Assembly (NCBI GenBank): GCA_964468125.1
Contig: CAYXVF010000025.1
Coordinates: 1 to 63,263 of the forward strand
Length of the DNA stretch: 63,263 nt
Direction: 5' to 3'
Origin: CAYXVF01 sp964468125
GTDB taxonomy: Bacteria; Myxococcota; XYA12-FULL-58-9; CAYXVF01
Position numbers and translations under genes: made by a program. Position 1 is the first letter of the stretch. Each line of letters begins with the position of its first letter. Below, piece after piece: positions 26,302 through 36,698 of this stretch. The notes below the pieces were generated by a model. The model was not told where the DNA came from and made no database searches. It saw nothing but the letters and a program-made list of their open reading frames with translations.

Positions 26302-27309
26302 TCAGAAGCGAACGAGCGCCGCACCCCAGGTGAACCCCGCGCCAAAGGCGGTGAACACGACCGTGGAGCCTTCCTTGATGCGTCCCTCTTTGCGCGCCTC
26401 ATCGAGGGCGAGGGGGATCGAGGCGGCGGTGGTGTTGCCGTATTTCTGAATGTTGTTGAACACCTGGTCGTCGCGCAGCTCGAGGCGTTTTTGCACCATC
26501 TCGCTGATCCGCAGGTTCGCCTGGTGCGGGATCAGCACGTCGATGTCCTTCGGCGTGAGTCCCTCTCGACCGAGCACCTCGAGCACCGCCTCAGGCATGC
26601 GGGTGACCGCGTGCTTGAAAACGTTCTTCCCGTTCATGAGCGGATAGTGAAGGCCGCGATCGATGCTCTCCACCGTCAAACGTGGGTTCATCGCGCTCGA
26701 GGGATAGGGGCAGTGCAGCTCATCGGCGTAGCGCCCATCGGCGTGCACGGTGACCGCACGCACGCCTTTCGTGTCGTCGTCCGACGGCGCGAGCACGCAG
26801 GCTGCTGCCCCGTCACCGAAGATCACCGCAACATCGCGTCCGCGCTCGGTAAAATCGAGGCCCGTCGAATGGGTCTCCGCGCCGACGAGCAGCACCCGCC
26901 GGTACTGGCCGGTGCGGATCAAGGCGTCCGCGGTTTGCAGACCGTAGAGAAAACCGGAGCACTGGTTGCGCAGATCAAAGCAGGGCACACCCGCGGGGAT
27001 GTCGAGGGCCGACTGAATGAACACCGCGTCGCCCGGGAACATGCGGTCTGGCGACAGGGTCGCATAGACGATGCAGTCGACTTGGTCCTTCGAGACGTCT
27101 GCGTCTTCGAGCGCCCTCGCCGCAGCTTTTGCCCCCATGGCGCTCGAGCCTTCTGGCTGTTTCTCAAAGTCGACGTGGCGCCGTTCCTTGATCCCCGTGC
27201 GCTGCTGAATCCACTCGTCGCTCGTTGGGAAGCGGCTCGCGAGCTCATCGTTTGTGACCACGCGCTCCGGGACGTAGTGCCCGGTCCCCAGAAAGACAGT
27301 ACGCGCCAT
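26302..27309 (-). CDS. fabH: 3-oxoacyl-ACP synthase III (FabH-type ketoacyl synthase)
   Basis: Condenses acetyl- or acyl-CoA with malonyl-ACP to start fatty-acid synthesis. At 335 residues it has the family length. The Cys-His-Asn triad is visible: Cys in DLRNQCSGFLYG, His in LIPHQANLRI, Asn in QKYGNTTAASIPLA. N-terminal YVPERVVTNDELASRFPTSD and the C-terminal GAGFTWGAALVRF are also conserved. The long insert around residues 190-215 (ADELHCPYPSSAMNPRLTVE) is seen in FabH-like proteins acting on longer or unusual substrates, so it may be a secondary KAS III. It lies 14 bp downstream of gyrB on the same strand. Confidence 0.92.
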   Translation of the reverse strand: MARTVFLGTGHYVPERVVTNDELASRFPTSDEWIQQRTGIKERRHVDFEKQPEGSSAMGAKAAARALEDADVSKDQVDCIVYATLSPDRMFPGDAVFIQSALDIPAGVPCFDLRNQCSGFLYGLQTADALIRTGQYRRVLLVGAETHSTGLDFTERGRDVAVIFGDGAAACVLAPSDDDTKGVRAVTVHADGRYADELHCPYPSSAMNPRLTVESIDRGLHYPLMNGKNVFKHAVTRMPEAVLEVLGREGLTPKDIDVLIPHQANLRISEMVQKRLELRDDQVFNNIQKYGNTTAASIPLALDEARKEGRIKEGSTVVFTAFGAGFTWGAALVRF

Positions 27310-27323
27310 GTGGACCCCTCCGT

Positions 27324-29780
<2,457 letters not shown>

Positions 29781-29869
29781 CTGCCGGAAAGACGAGTTCG
29801 CATATCACAGTCGATCCACAGGAATCAAAGCGCTCCGGGGTGCCAGGACGTGTTTATTCATCAATAGTT

Positions 29870-30973
29870 TCAGGCGCTTGGCGGGTTCTCCGAGATGTTC
29901 CCGGCGCGCACGAAAAGGCGTTGAGCACCGTCTGGAATTGGGAGGGGAGCCGCACCCGTCGTGCTCACCCAAACCTGCGTTTCTAGCGCCGAAACCGCTC
30001 GAAAGAGCATCGCGGTGCGCTGCGTATCGAGCTCGCTGGACACATCGTCGAGAAGAAGAATCGGCGGCGAGTCGAGTCGCTCGCCCAAGGTTCGCACCTC
30101 CGCGAGCTTCAGAGCGAGGACCGCCGCGCGTTGCTGCCCTTGCGAGCCGAAGCTTCGCGCCTCTCTTCCGTTGATCGACAGCACGAGGTCTCCCCGGTGA
30201 GGTCCGAAGCACGTAGAGCCGCGGGCGACGTCTTTTCGGTAGCTCTCCCGCAACACCCGTGCGAAGTCGCTTGCGAAACTTCCGGCGGCCGCGCCGGGAA
30301 CCCCTGCGTCCAAAGCGAGCTCGAGGGACATGGTCTCGCCCATGAGCTCCGAGAAATTGACACTGGCCAAGGGACCCAACTCCTCCAGGACCTCGAGTCG
30401 GCAGCGATTAATGATCGCACCATGTGCGCACAGCTGAGCATCATATACTTCCAGTACATCTTTTGGGGGCGCATCATGTTCGCGGAGAATGCGATTTCGG
30501 CTCCGAAGTGCTTTCTCATAGGCCGCGGAGGCGTCGAGGAGCTCGGCGCGGTAATTCGACACCGCCCGGTCCAGAAAACGACGCCGCTCCTCCGGGGAGC
30601 CCTTCACGATGCGCAGATCGTCCGGAAAAAAAGCGACCACGTTCACGAGATCGAGGAGCTGGGAGGTCTTTCGCAGCGCGCGGCCGTCTACGCGAATCGA
30701 GCGGCGCGTGGTGAGATTGACCTCAATTTGGTGGCGAACGCCTTGGCGGGAAAAGATCGCTGACAGTTTGGCCGCCTCTTCACCGTGACGAACGAGCTCC
30801 CGTGGGGGCGAGCTGCGAAAAGACTTCCCCGTGGCGCAGACGTAGAGCGCTTCGAGGGCGTTGGTCTTTCCTTGCGCGTTTGGGCCCTGGAGAATCACGA
30901 AGCCTTGGTGAATGGGCAGGCTCACCGGCTCGAGATTGCGGAACTGCCGCGCTTCGAGGTGCTCGACGTGCAA
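29870..30973 (-). CDS. recF: DNA replication and repair protein RecF
   Basis: SMC-like ATPase that helps load RecA at gaps and supports replication restart. It has 367 residues. Walker A is GPNAQGKTNALEALYV, the ABC signature region is RSFGSQGQQRAAVLALKLAE, and Walker B/D-loop is ILLLDDVSSELDTQR. The N-terminus HVEHLEARQFRNLEPVSLPI is typical. It starts 13 bp after the dnaN stop, so the two are surely co-transcribed. Confidence 0.96.
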   Translation of the reverse strand: MHVEHLEARQFRNLEPVSLPIHQGFVILQGPNAQGKTNALEALYVCATGKSFRSSPPRELVRHGEEAAKLSAIFSRQGVRHQIEVNLTTRRSIRVDGRALRKTSQLLDLVNVVAFFPDDLRIVKGSPEERRRFLDRAVSNYRAELLDASAAYEKALRSRNRILREHDAPPKDVLEVYDAQLCAHGAIINRCRLEVLEELGPLASVNFSELMGETMSLELALDAGVPGAAAGSFASDFARVLRESYRKDVARGSTCFGPHRGDLVLSINGREARSFGSQGQQRAAVLALKLAEVRTLGERLDSPPILLLDDVSSELDTQRTAMLFRAVSALETQVWVSTTGAAPLPIPDGAQRLFVRAGNISENPPSA

Positions 30974-30986
30974 GCGGGTTCAATCC

Positions 30987-32096
30987 TCAGATTCGCATCG
31001 GCATGACGACCGCGAGAAAGCCGCCGTCGTCGGTGGGCCGAATGACGCCGGGTGAGAGCTCGTCCGAGAGGTCAAAGAAGACATCGTCGTCGCTCATGTG
31101 GCTGAGGACGTCCAGAAGGTAGCGCGCGTTGAAGCCTATCGTGATCGCTTCCCCCTCGAGCTCCACCGGGAGGGACTCGTGCGCTTCGCCAAACTCTGGG
31201 TCTTCAGCAAGAAGAGCGAGATTTCCATCGTCGAAGGTCATCTTTACGCCGTAAGAGCGCGACTGGGACAGCAGAGAGACGCGCTTCAGCGCCTCACTGA
31301 AGGGTTTTCGAGGGATCTTGGCGCGTTTTGTCGCTTGCGCTGGAATCACCTGCGCGTAATCCGGAAACTGTCCTTCTACGAGTCGGGTCGAGATCTGAAC
31401 GGTTCCCGCTTTGAGAAACCCGCTGTTGCCGGAGAAACCGAGCTCCGCCTCTTTGACCTCATCGCCATCCGCGAGCACGCGCTTGAGCTCTTGAAAGCCT
31501 TTTCGCGGAACGATGACCCCGCCCTCGATAGGGATGGGAGTATCGAAAGTATGCTCCGCCAGCGCGAGTCGATGACCATCGGTGGCCACGAGCCGGAGGA
31601 CGTTGTCTTTTGGGCTTTCGCAGTAGATCCCGCTCAGGTTGTGGCGGTTGTCGTCGGTCGAAACGCAGAAGATCGTCTTATCGATCATCTCGCTCAGGAC
31701 TGGCGCTGGTATGGTGAAGGACTTCGTCTCCGAATGGGTAGGAAGAGCGGGAAACTCGTCGGCGGACATGCCTACGAGTCGATACCGACCCGAGCCGGAA
31801 CGGATCTCCACCCAATGGTTTTCCTGTCGCTCGAGCTCGACCTGCTCACTCGGCAACGATTTGATCACTTCGTAGAGCTGCTTTGCGTGCACGGCGACCG
31901 AACCGGGTTCTTGCACGTCTGCGGGGTAGGTGCCGGAGAGGCCGACGTCGAGGTCTGTCGCGCTCACCGTCAGCCCGTTCTCCGTCGCGTCGAGCAAAAC
32001 GTGCGCCAAGATCGGCATCGTGCTCTTTTTGTCGGCTACTCCCTGAGCGCGATAGAGCGCACGGGAGAGCTCGGCGGTGCGGAGGGTCATTTTCAT
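30987..32096 (-). CDS. dnaN: DNA polymerase III beta subunit (sliding clamp)
   Basis: Forms the ring-shaped clamp that tethers the replicative polymerase. The 369 residues divide into three clamp domains: an N-terminal ELSRALYRAQGVADKKSTMP, a middle FCVSTDDNRHNLSGIYCE, and a C-terminal end PTDDGGFLAVVMPMRI, the conserved P-M-R terminus. It heads the dnaN-recF-gyrB run. Unusually, the gene directly upstream is not dnaA but a divergent glycosyltransferase gene. The 368-bp divergent intergenic region is AT-rich in part and carries DnaA-box-like sequences. Confidence 0.97.
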   Translation of the reverse strand: MKMTLRTAELSRALYRAQGVADKKSTMPILAHVLLDATENGLTVSATDLDVGLSGTYPADVQEPGSVAVHAKQLYEVIKSLPSEQVELERQENHWVEIRSGSGRYRLVGMSADEFPALPTHSETKSFTIPAPVLSEMIDKTIFCVSTDDNRHNLSGIYCESPKDNVLRLVATDGHRLALAEHTFDTPIPIEGGVIVPRKGFQELKRVLADGDEVKEAELGFSGNSGFLKAGTVQISTRLVEGQFPDYAQVIPAQATKRAKIPRKPFSEALKRVSLLSQSRSYGVKMTFDDGNLALLAEDPEFGEAHESLPVELEGEAITIGFNARYLLDVLSHMSDDDVFFDLSDELSPGVIRPTDDGGFLAVVMPMRI

Positions 32097-32464
32097 CGAA
32101 GTGTCCTCGAGAACGATTCACGTTGTCAGGCGTCGGGATTCGTATCGCTCCCCAGCGCGTCGGCGCAAGCGCTAAGTCTGAAACGCCGGAACCCGAGTTT
32201 AGGATTTAAGGATCTTCTTATAGTTCTATTTAAATAAGGATGATCATGCTCTGTGGATATGGGGATAAGGGGTCCAACCGACCGTAATTTCTGAGTCTTC
32301 CCCTGTGCGTTACAGTGGTGATGCCTTTGTGTCGGAATCGTGAAGAACGTGACGCACATGTTACGCACGGGGTTTTCCCCATCGTCGTTCCCGGTGTTGT
32401 GCACAGCTTGTCCCGAGATCGTTTCTGAAAAAAAGTCGGAGAAAAGTGAGCAGCAATTCGCGTC
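32097..32464. other. Divergent intergenic region dnaN / GT22 gene; candidate origin element
   Basis: A 368-bp non-coding space between divergent starts. Positions 32197-32246 are AT-rich compared with the surroundings (TTTAGGATTTAAGG, TATTTAAATAAGG) and could unwind. Directly beside it is TGTGGATAT at 32252-32260, one mismatch from a DnaA box, and TTGTGCACA lies at 32397-32405, one mismatch from TTATNCACA. The region must also hold the promoters of dnaN and of the divergent gene. An origin role is inferred from content and position only. Confidence 0.45.
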
Positions 32465-33955
32465 ATGACGACGTCTATGAGTATGCGCATCGAGAATGAT
32501 ATTGTTAGCGCTCTAACCAGAGCGCTGCGCTCGCCCCTGTTTGGACCGCTGGCCGCGGGTGCGGCCGTGCGTTTGGTTGCGGCGTGGTCGGGTTGGGGGA
32601 TTTTCGCGAGTGACGACTACACACACGTGATCGAAATGGCCTGGCGTTGGCTCGAGGACGCGTCGCTGCCGTTCAATTCGCGGATTCGATCGGAGCTCGC
32701 CGCACGGATCGCTTGGGTGGTGTTCAGAGGAGCTCGCTCCGTGGGGATCGATGGACCGGAAGGCCTTCTGAAGATGCTCTATACGGTTCTTGGGGCGTAT
32801 TCTCTCATCGCCATCCCCGGGGTCTACGCGTTGACGCGCACCCGGTTCGATGAATCTTCCGCGCGAACGGCGGCTTGGCTGATGGCGATAGAAGCGGCGA
32901 TTCCGCGTTTGAGTACCCGCGCGCTGATCTCGATGCTTTCGATTCCGCCCCTCGTCTGGGGTCTGTTTTTCGCTGAGCGGGCGCGAGTGGACCCGGGTCG
33001 CACAAAAATGTGGGCGGTGCTCGCGGGTGTGCTGATCAGCGCGAGCGCGCTGTTTCGGTTTCAGCTGGGAATCGTGTTTGTGCTCGTCGGAGCTCTCCTC
33101 GCGTACGACAAGCGCTCGGTTTCGGTGGGTGCTGCTTTCTTCGCGGGTGGGCTTTTGGGTCTCGCGGCCCAGCTCGGGCTCGACCGACATGCGTTCGGCT
33201 CTTGGACGCCCGCACCGTTGCTTTACGTGCAATACAACCTCGAGGAGTCGACGAGTTTCGGAGTCGGTCCTTGGTACAGCTACTTCGGCATGTTCCTCTT
33301 GTTGACCTTGCCGCCGGCAACGTTCGCGGTGGCGCCCGGTCTGTGGCGCGCTGCAAAGGAGCAGTGGCTTCTGAGCATTCCGTTCGCGATCTTTTTGGTG
33401 GTGCACTCGGCGATCCCCCACAAAGAGGAGCGCTTTCTCTTTCCGCTGATCCCGATCTTTTTTGTCGCGTTGTCGGTCGGGCTCGTCGACGCCTGGCGCC
33501 GGGGCGGTTGGCGTCGCGGGTTGGTGCGCTGGTTTTGGGGGGCGAACGCCGTGTTGCTCGCCGCAGCGAGCATTTCCGATGCGCACCGGAATGTCACGAC
33601 GGTCATGCTCGAAGCTGGCCGCGAGGGATTCGATGCGTTTTATGGGGTGGGAGATATGCTCGTGCCGGTGTTTTACCTGAGCGACGGGGACACTGCGGGC
33701 TACCACGTGAAAGACACGAAAGTGCTGAGGACACGTCTTGATGCAAGCCCTCCCGGTGAGCGCATTCGAGTGCTCTTTGACCATACGCCGAAAGAATGGG
33801 AGCTCCGCGCGCTGGGCGATCGGGGCAGTTGCGAGCCTCCGTTTCTCTCCCACGGGGACCTCGTCGATCAGCTGCTGGTTTGGGTCAACCCGATCGGCAA
33901 TCGGCACCGACGTGGCCCCAAAACAGTCGTCGACTGCGTTCTCTCCATGGTATGA
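32465..33955 (+). CDS. GT22-type integral membrane mannosyltransferase-like protein
   Basis: A 496-residue polytopic membrane protein with about 9-11 hydrophobic segments up to residue 370, then a soluble C-terminal domain of about 120 residues. Two GT-C fold marks of the Alg9/PIG-B (GT22) family are visible: an acidic first loop ASDDYTHVIEMAWRW (Asp50/Asp51) and IPHKEERFLFPLIP (near residue 319), the HKExRF motif of this family. Such enzymes use polyprenyl-phosphate sugars on the outer face of the membrane. Acceptor and sugar are unknown. It reads against dnaN and dnaA and lies exactly where these two are usually adjacent. ATG 32465 lacks a strong ribosome site, so the start could be a few codons later. 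Confidence 0.8.
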   Translation: MTTSMSMRIENDIVSALTRALRSPLFGPLAAGAAVRLVAAWSGWGIFASDDYTHVIEMAWRWLEDASLPFNSRIRSELAARIAWVVFRGARSVGIDGPEGLLKMLYTVLGAYSLIAIPGVYALTRTRFDESSARTAAWLMAIEAAIPRLSTRALISMLSIPPLVWGLFFAERARVDPGRTKMWAVLAGVLISASALFRFQLGIVFVLVGALLAYDKRSVSVGAAFFAGGLLGLAAQLGLDRHAFGSWTPAPLLYVQYNLEESTSFGVGPWYSYFGMFLLLTLPPATFAVAPGLWRAAKEQWLLSIPFAIFLVVHSAIPHKEERFLFPLIPIFFVALSVGLVDAWRRGGWRRGLVRWFWGANAVLLAAASISDAHRNVTTVMLEAGREGFDAFYGVGDMLVPVFYLSDGDTAGYHVKDTKVLRTRLDASPPGERIRVLFDHTPKEWELRALGDRGSCEPPFLSHGDLVDQLLVWVNPIGNRHRRGPKTVVDCVLSMV

Positions 33956-34092
33956 TTAAAAGTCATTTTACGGCGCCCTCGTTTTTTGTATGGGCGTCTG
34001 GCCCGCACGCGGTGGCGGCGCGCCTCTGTCGGTTTGAGGGCGACTATTTCCTGTTCGAGCCCCTGCGCTACAGCTGCGACACGCAGCGCTGA
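33952..34092 (+). CDS. Small hypothetical protein overlapping the GT22 gene
   Basis: A 46-residue frame whose ATG overlaps the stop of the membrane glycosyltransferase gene (ATGA), a usual arrangement for translational coupling. It begins MIKSHFTAPSFFVWASG and ends LRYSCDTQR, with no recognised domain. It stops 8 bp before the convergent dnaA stop. The coupling favours a real gene; the length and lack of family do not. Confidence 0.35.
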   Translation: MIKSHFTAPSFFVWASGPHAVAARLCRFEGDYFLFEPLRYSCDTQR

Positions 34093-34100
34093 GCGGGTTC

Positions 34101-35489
34101 TCAGCTGCCGACGACGTCGAGTTTGCGCTCGAGGTCGTGGACCTCCTTGCGTAGCGTCGGGTCGTTCTTCAGGAGATTGTCGATTTTCTTGCAGGCGCTC
34201 ATGACCGTCGTGTGGTCCTTGTCGCCGAAGCGGCTGCCGAGCTCCGGGAAGGAGGCGCCTGCGTGCTTGCGGCACAGGTACATGGCGACCTGCCGCGGAC
34301 GAACGAGAATGCGCTGCCGGGACTTGCTCTTCAGGTCGGAGACTTTGACCTGGTAGAAGCCGGCGACGGTCTTCTGAATCGCTTCCACGGAGAGCGCCTG
34401 CGCTTTGGTGGTCAAGATGTCGGCGAGAACGAGCTTGGCGTAGTCGACCGTGATCTCCTGGCCGGTGAGCGACGCGTGTGCGACCAGGCGGACCAGGGCA
34501 CCCTCGAGCTCGCGAACATTGCTGCGAATGTTCTTGGCGAGGAAGAAAGCGACGTCGTCGGCGAGGTGGACCCCCTCGCTTTCAGCCTTTTTCGCGAGGA
34601 TCGCGACGCGTGTTTCGATTTCGGGAGGCTGAACGTCGGCGATCAGGCCCCATTGGAAGCGGTTGCGCAGGCGTTCTTCGATGTCGGGGATCTCGTGCGG
34701 AAGCTTGTCCGAGGTGACCACGATCTGCCGCTGAGAGTCGTAGAGCGTGTTGAAAATATGGAAGAACTCGTGCTGCGTGCGGTCTTTGCCTGCCAGCAGC
34801 TGGATGTCGTCCACGAGAAAGACATCGCAATTTCGGCGGTATTTGGCGTGAAACTCGTCGAGCTTGCCGAAGCGCACCGCGTTGATCACCTCGTTCACGA
34901 ACTGCTCGGAGGAGGTGTAAATGATCCGCATTCCGGGTTTTGTGCGCAGGATTTCGTGGCCGATGGCCGAGAGCAGGTGCGTTTTGCCGAGTCCGACCCC
35001 GCCGAAGAGAAAGAGCGGGTTGTAGCTGGTGGCCGGTTTGTCCGCGACCGCCTGGCTGGCAGCAAAGGCGAACTGGTTGGATGGTCCTGCGACGAAGGTC
35101 TCGAAGATGTAGCGCGGGTTGAGCTGGCGATTGCCCGTATCCAGACGAGATTTGCCATTCGAGCGATGGCTTCGGATCTCGTCCGCCATCGGCTCGGGGT
35201 CTGAACGGTCTTCATTTTGTGCCGGTGCGGGGTTGATGGCCCAGTCGATTCCCACGTCTTCCCCCGCTTCCTCGCTCAGATGTGTGCGAATGAAGTCCAG
35301 ATAGTGATCGGCGAGCCAGTCTCGAGCGAACTGATCGCGGACCTCGAGGACCACGATCCCGTCCCGGTGCTCGACGCATCGAACCGGTCGCAGCCACGTC
35401 TCGAGGACATGGCCCGAAAGCCGATCTTCGACGCGGTGCAGAAAACCCTCCCAAAGCTCCTGCGGTGTCTTGTCTGGCGCCGTTCTCAT
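34101..35489 (-). CDS. dnaA: Chromosomal replication initiator protein DnaA
   Basis: Binds DnaA boxes and opens the origin. It has 462 residues. Domain I starts ELWEGFLHRVEDRLSGHVLE; a short linker (about residues 85-125) follows. The AAA+ core has Walker A FGGVGLGKTHLLSAIGHE, Walker B VFLVDDIQLLAGKDRTQHEF and the Arg-finger region. Domain IV ends with the DnaA signature GSRFGDKDHTTVMSACKKI. Domain I conservation supports ATG 35489. A perfect DnaA box (TTATCCACA, 35493-35501) lies 4 bp before the start codon and overlaps the translation-initiation region, consistent with autoregulation. Confidence 0.98.
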   Translation of the reverse strand: MRTAPDKTPQELWEGFLHRVEDRLSGHVLETWLRPVRCVEHRDGIVVLEVRDQFARDWLADHYLDFIRTHLSEEAGEDVGIDWAINPAPAQNEDRSDPEPMADEIRSHRSNGKSRLDTGNRQLNPRYIFETFVAGPSNQFAFAASQAVADKPATSYNPLFLFGGVGLGKTHLLSAIGHEILRTKPGMRIIYTSSEQFVNEVINAVRFGKLDEFHAKYRRNCDVFLVDDIQLLAGKDRTQHEFFHIFNTLYDSQRQIVVTSDKLPHEIPDIEERLRNRFQWGLIADVQPPEIETRVAILAKKAESEGVHLADDVAFFLAKNIRSNVRELEGALVRLVAHASLTGQEITVDYAKLVLADILTTKAQALSVEAIQKTVAGFYQVKVSDLKSKSRQRILVRPRQVAMYLCRKHAGASFPELGSRFGDKDHTTVMSACKKIDNLLKNDPTLRKEVHDLERKLDVVGS

Positions 35490-35492
35490 CCC

Positions 35493-35501
35493 TTATCCAC
35501 A
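35493..35501 (+). promoter_or_regulatory. DnaA box (perfect, TTATCCACA) at the dnaA start
   Basis: Exact match to the consensus TTATCCACA, ending at the edge of the dnaA translation start region (ATG at 35487-35489 on the other strand). DnaA bound here would compete with the ribosome-site region and promoter of its own gene. Confidence 0.75.
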
Positions 35502-35589
35502 ACTTGCCCTGGGGACGCAGAGGCCCCGGTATTCACTGAGTTTTCTGGCGTACGCACACACCTCGACCACAGGCCTGTCCACATGGCCC

Positions 35590-35598
35590 TGTGGATAA
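35590..35598 (-). promoter_or_regulatory. DnaA box (perfect, minus orientation)
   Basis: TGTGGATAA on the plus strand, the exact complement of TTATCCACA, 97 bp from the box beside dnaA and facing the opposite way. A 7-of-9 box lies 7 bp upstream at 35575-35583. Confidence 0.75.
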
Positions 35599-35987
35599 AG
35601 TCGTGAGTTTTCGGTGTTTCGTGCGGAATAGCTGTGGACGAAAGCAGCTTCCACGAGCCCCCCACTCGCGCGACGATATCGCCGCTGGCACCGGAGGGCT
35701 CTCGAGGTCTGCATACAAACCCCGAAAGCTCCCGCTGAGAGTGCGTGCCGAAAATCGGACGGACAGCCTTAAGCCCTGCTCGCGGGCGCGGTCAAGAGAC
35801 TTCTGTCCGCCGACCCCGTTCGTGCCGGTAGTTCCGCGGCTTTTCTCCGGTTTTAGGGACAAAAAAGTTTCATGGGGCTGTCACGCGCCCGTCGTAATTG
35901 GCTCCACTTCATTTGGAGCCATTGGGTGTCGATTGGCGCCCGGCGAGCTCGACCGGAACCGCCAGTGGGTGTCTGCTCGAATAACCC

Positions 35988-36015
35988 TTGACAACGTGCT
36001 GGCGGTCGGTACTAT
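35988..36015 (+). promoter_or_regulatory. Sigma-70-type promoter of rpmH
   Basis: A perfect -35 hexamer TTGACA (35988-35993) and a -10-like TACTAT (36010-36015) with a 16-bp spacer, 58 bp before the rpmH start codon. Strong consensus fits the high expression of ribosomal protein L34; rnpA and possibly yidC-jag would follow in the same transcript. Confidence 0.75.
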
Positions 36016-36073
36016 CCCGCGCTCGCGTTTGCGAAACGCTCCTGCCGAGAGGCAGAGCAAAGGAAGAGTCAAG

Positions 36074-36223
36074 ATGAAGCGCACGTATCAGCCGAGTAAC
36101 CGCCGCCGCAAGAAGACCCACGGGTTCCGCGCTCGCAAGGCGACCAAAGGCGGCCGCTCGGTGTTGAAGCGCCGTCGCGCCAAGGGTCGCAAGCGCCTCG
36201 TGGTCGGCACGGCGTCGAAGTAA
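36074..36223 (+). CDS. rpmH: Ribosomal protein L34
   Basis: A 49-residue, very basic large-subunit protein. The whole sequence matches the family: MKRTYQPSNRRRKKTHGFRA at the N-terminus, then ATKGGRSVLKRRRAKGRKRL. ATG 36074 is preceded by AAGGAAGAG. It is the first gene of the rightward rpmH-rnpA-yidC-jag run and has its own strong promoter. Confidence 0.98.
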   Translation: MKRTYQPSNRRRKKTHGFRARKATKGGRSVLKRRRAKGRKRLVVGTASK

Positions 36224-36265
36224 GCGGGCAGGCCCCGATCGCGGAACGCGTTCGCCGAGACTGAG

Positions 36266-36622
36266 ATGGTCGCCGGCCGCTACGGTTCCGTTTTGACTCT
36301 GCGTAAACGCTCAGAGTTTCTTCTCGTACAGAACACCGGTCGGCGGGCGAAGGGTCGGCATGTCGTCGTGTTGGCCCTGCCGAATGGGCAGAGTGGCTCT
36401 CGCTTGGGCCTGACCGTGAGTAAGCGCGTGGGGAATGCGGTGGTTCGCAATCGCGTGCGGCGGCGGTTGCGGGAGCTCGTTCGGACCGGCGCGGTGCGAC
36501 TGCCCTCGGGAGCAGACGTGGTCGTCATCGCTTATCCATCTGCGGCATCGGTAGGAACGCTCGCGCTTCAGGACGACCTGCGTCGCTGTCTGGGGCGGCT
36601 CGTGAAGGGCGAGAGCCGGTGA
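36266..36622 (+). CDS. rnpA: Ribonuclease P protein component
   Basis: Protein subunit of RNase P, which matures tRNA 5' ends. It has 118 residues, starting at ATG 36266 (MVAGRYGSVL). N-terminal LTLRKRSEFLLVQNTGRRAK and the RNR signature SKRVGNAVVRNRVRRRLREL are clear. It lies 42 bp after rpmH, the near-universal order. The space to yidC is only 76 bp and shows no yidD-like gene, although yidD commonly lies there. Confidence 0.95.
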   Translation: MVAGRYGSVLTLRKRSEFLLVQNTGRRAKGRHVVVLALPNGQSGSRLGLTVSKRVGNAVVRNRVRRRLRELVRTGAVRLPSGADVVVIAYPSAASVGTLALQDDLRRCLGRLVKGESR

Positions 36623-36698
36623 GACCCCTTGCCCCTCGCATCGTCCGTGCGGTTGTGGTACCCCGCGCCCCGTCGCGACACGAGGAAATGCAGTCCTG

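Larger units (their letters stand above)
35490..36073. other. dnaA-rpmH intergenic region; candidate oriC element
   Basis: 584 bp with no convincing gene between divergent dnaA and rpmH. It contains two perfect DnaA boxes in opposite orientation (TTATCCACA at 35493-35501, TGTGGATAA at 35590-35598) and two 7-of-9 matches (CTGTCCACA at 35575-35583, TGTGGACGA at 35633-35641). The clustering within 150 bp and the flanking genes are as in many bacterial origins. The far end holds the rpmH promoter. No strongly AT-rich stretch was seen here, unlike the region upstream of dnaN. Confidence 0.6.
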
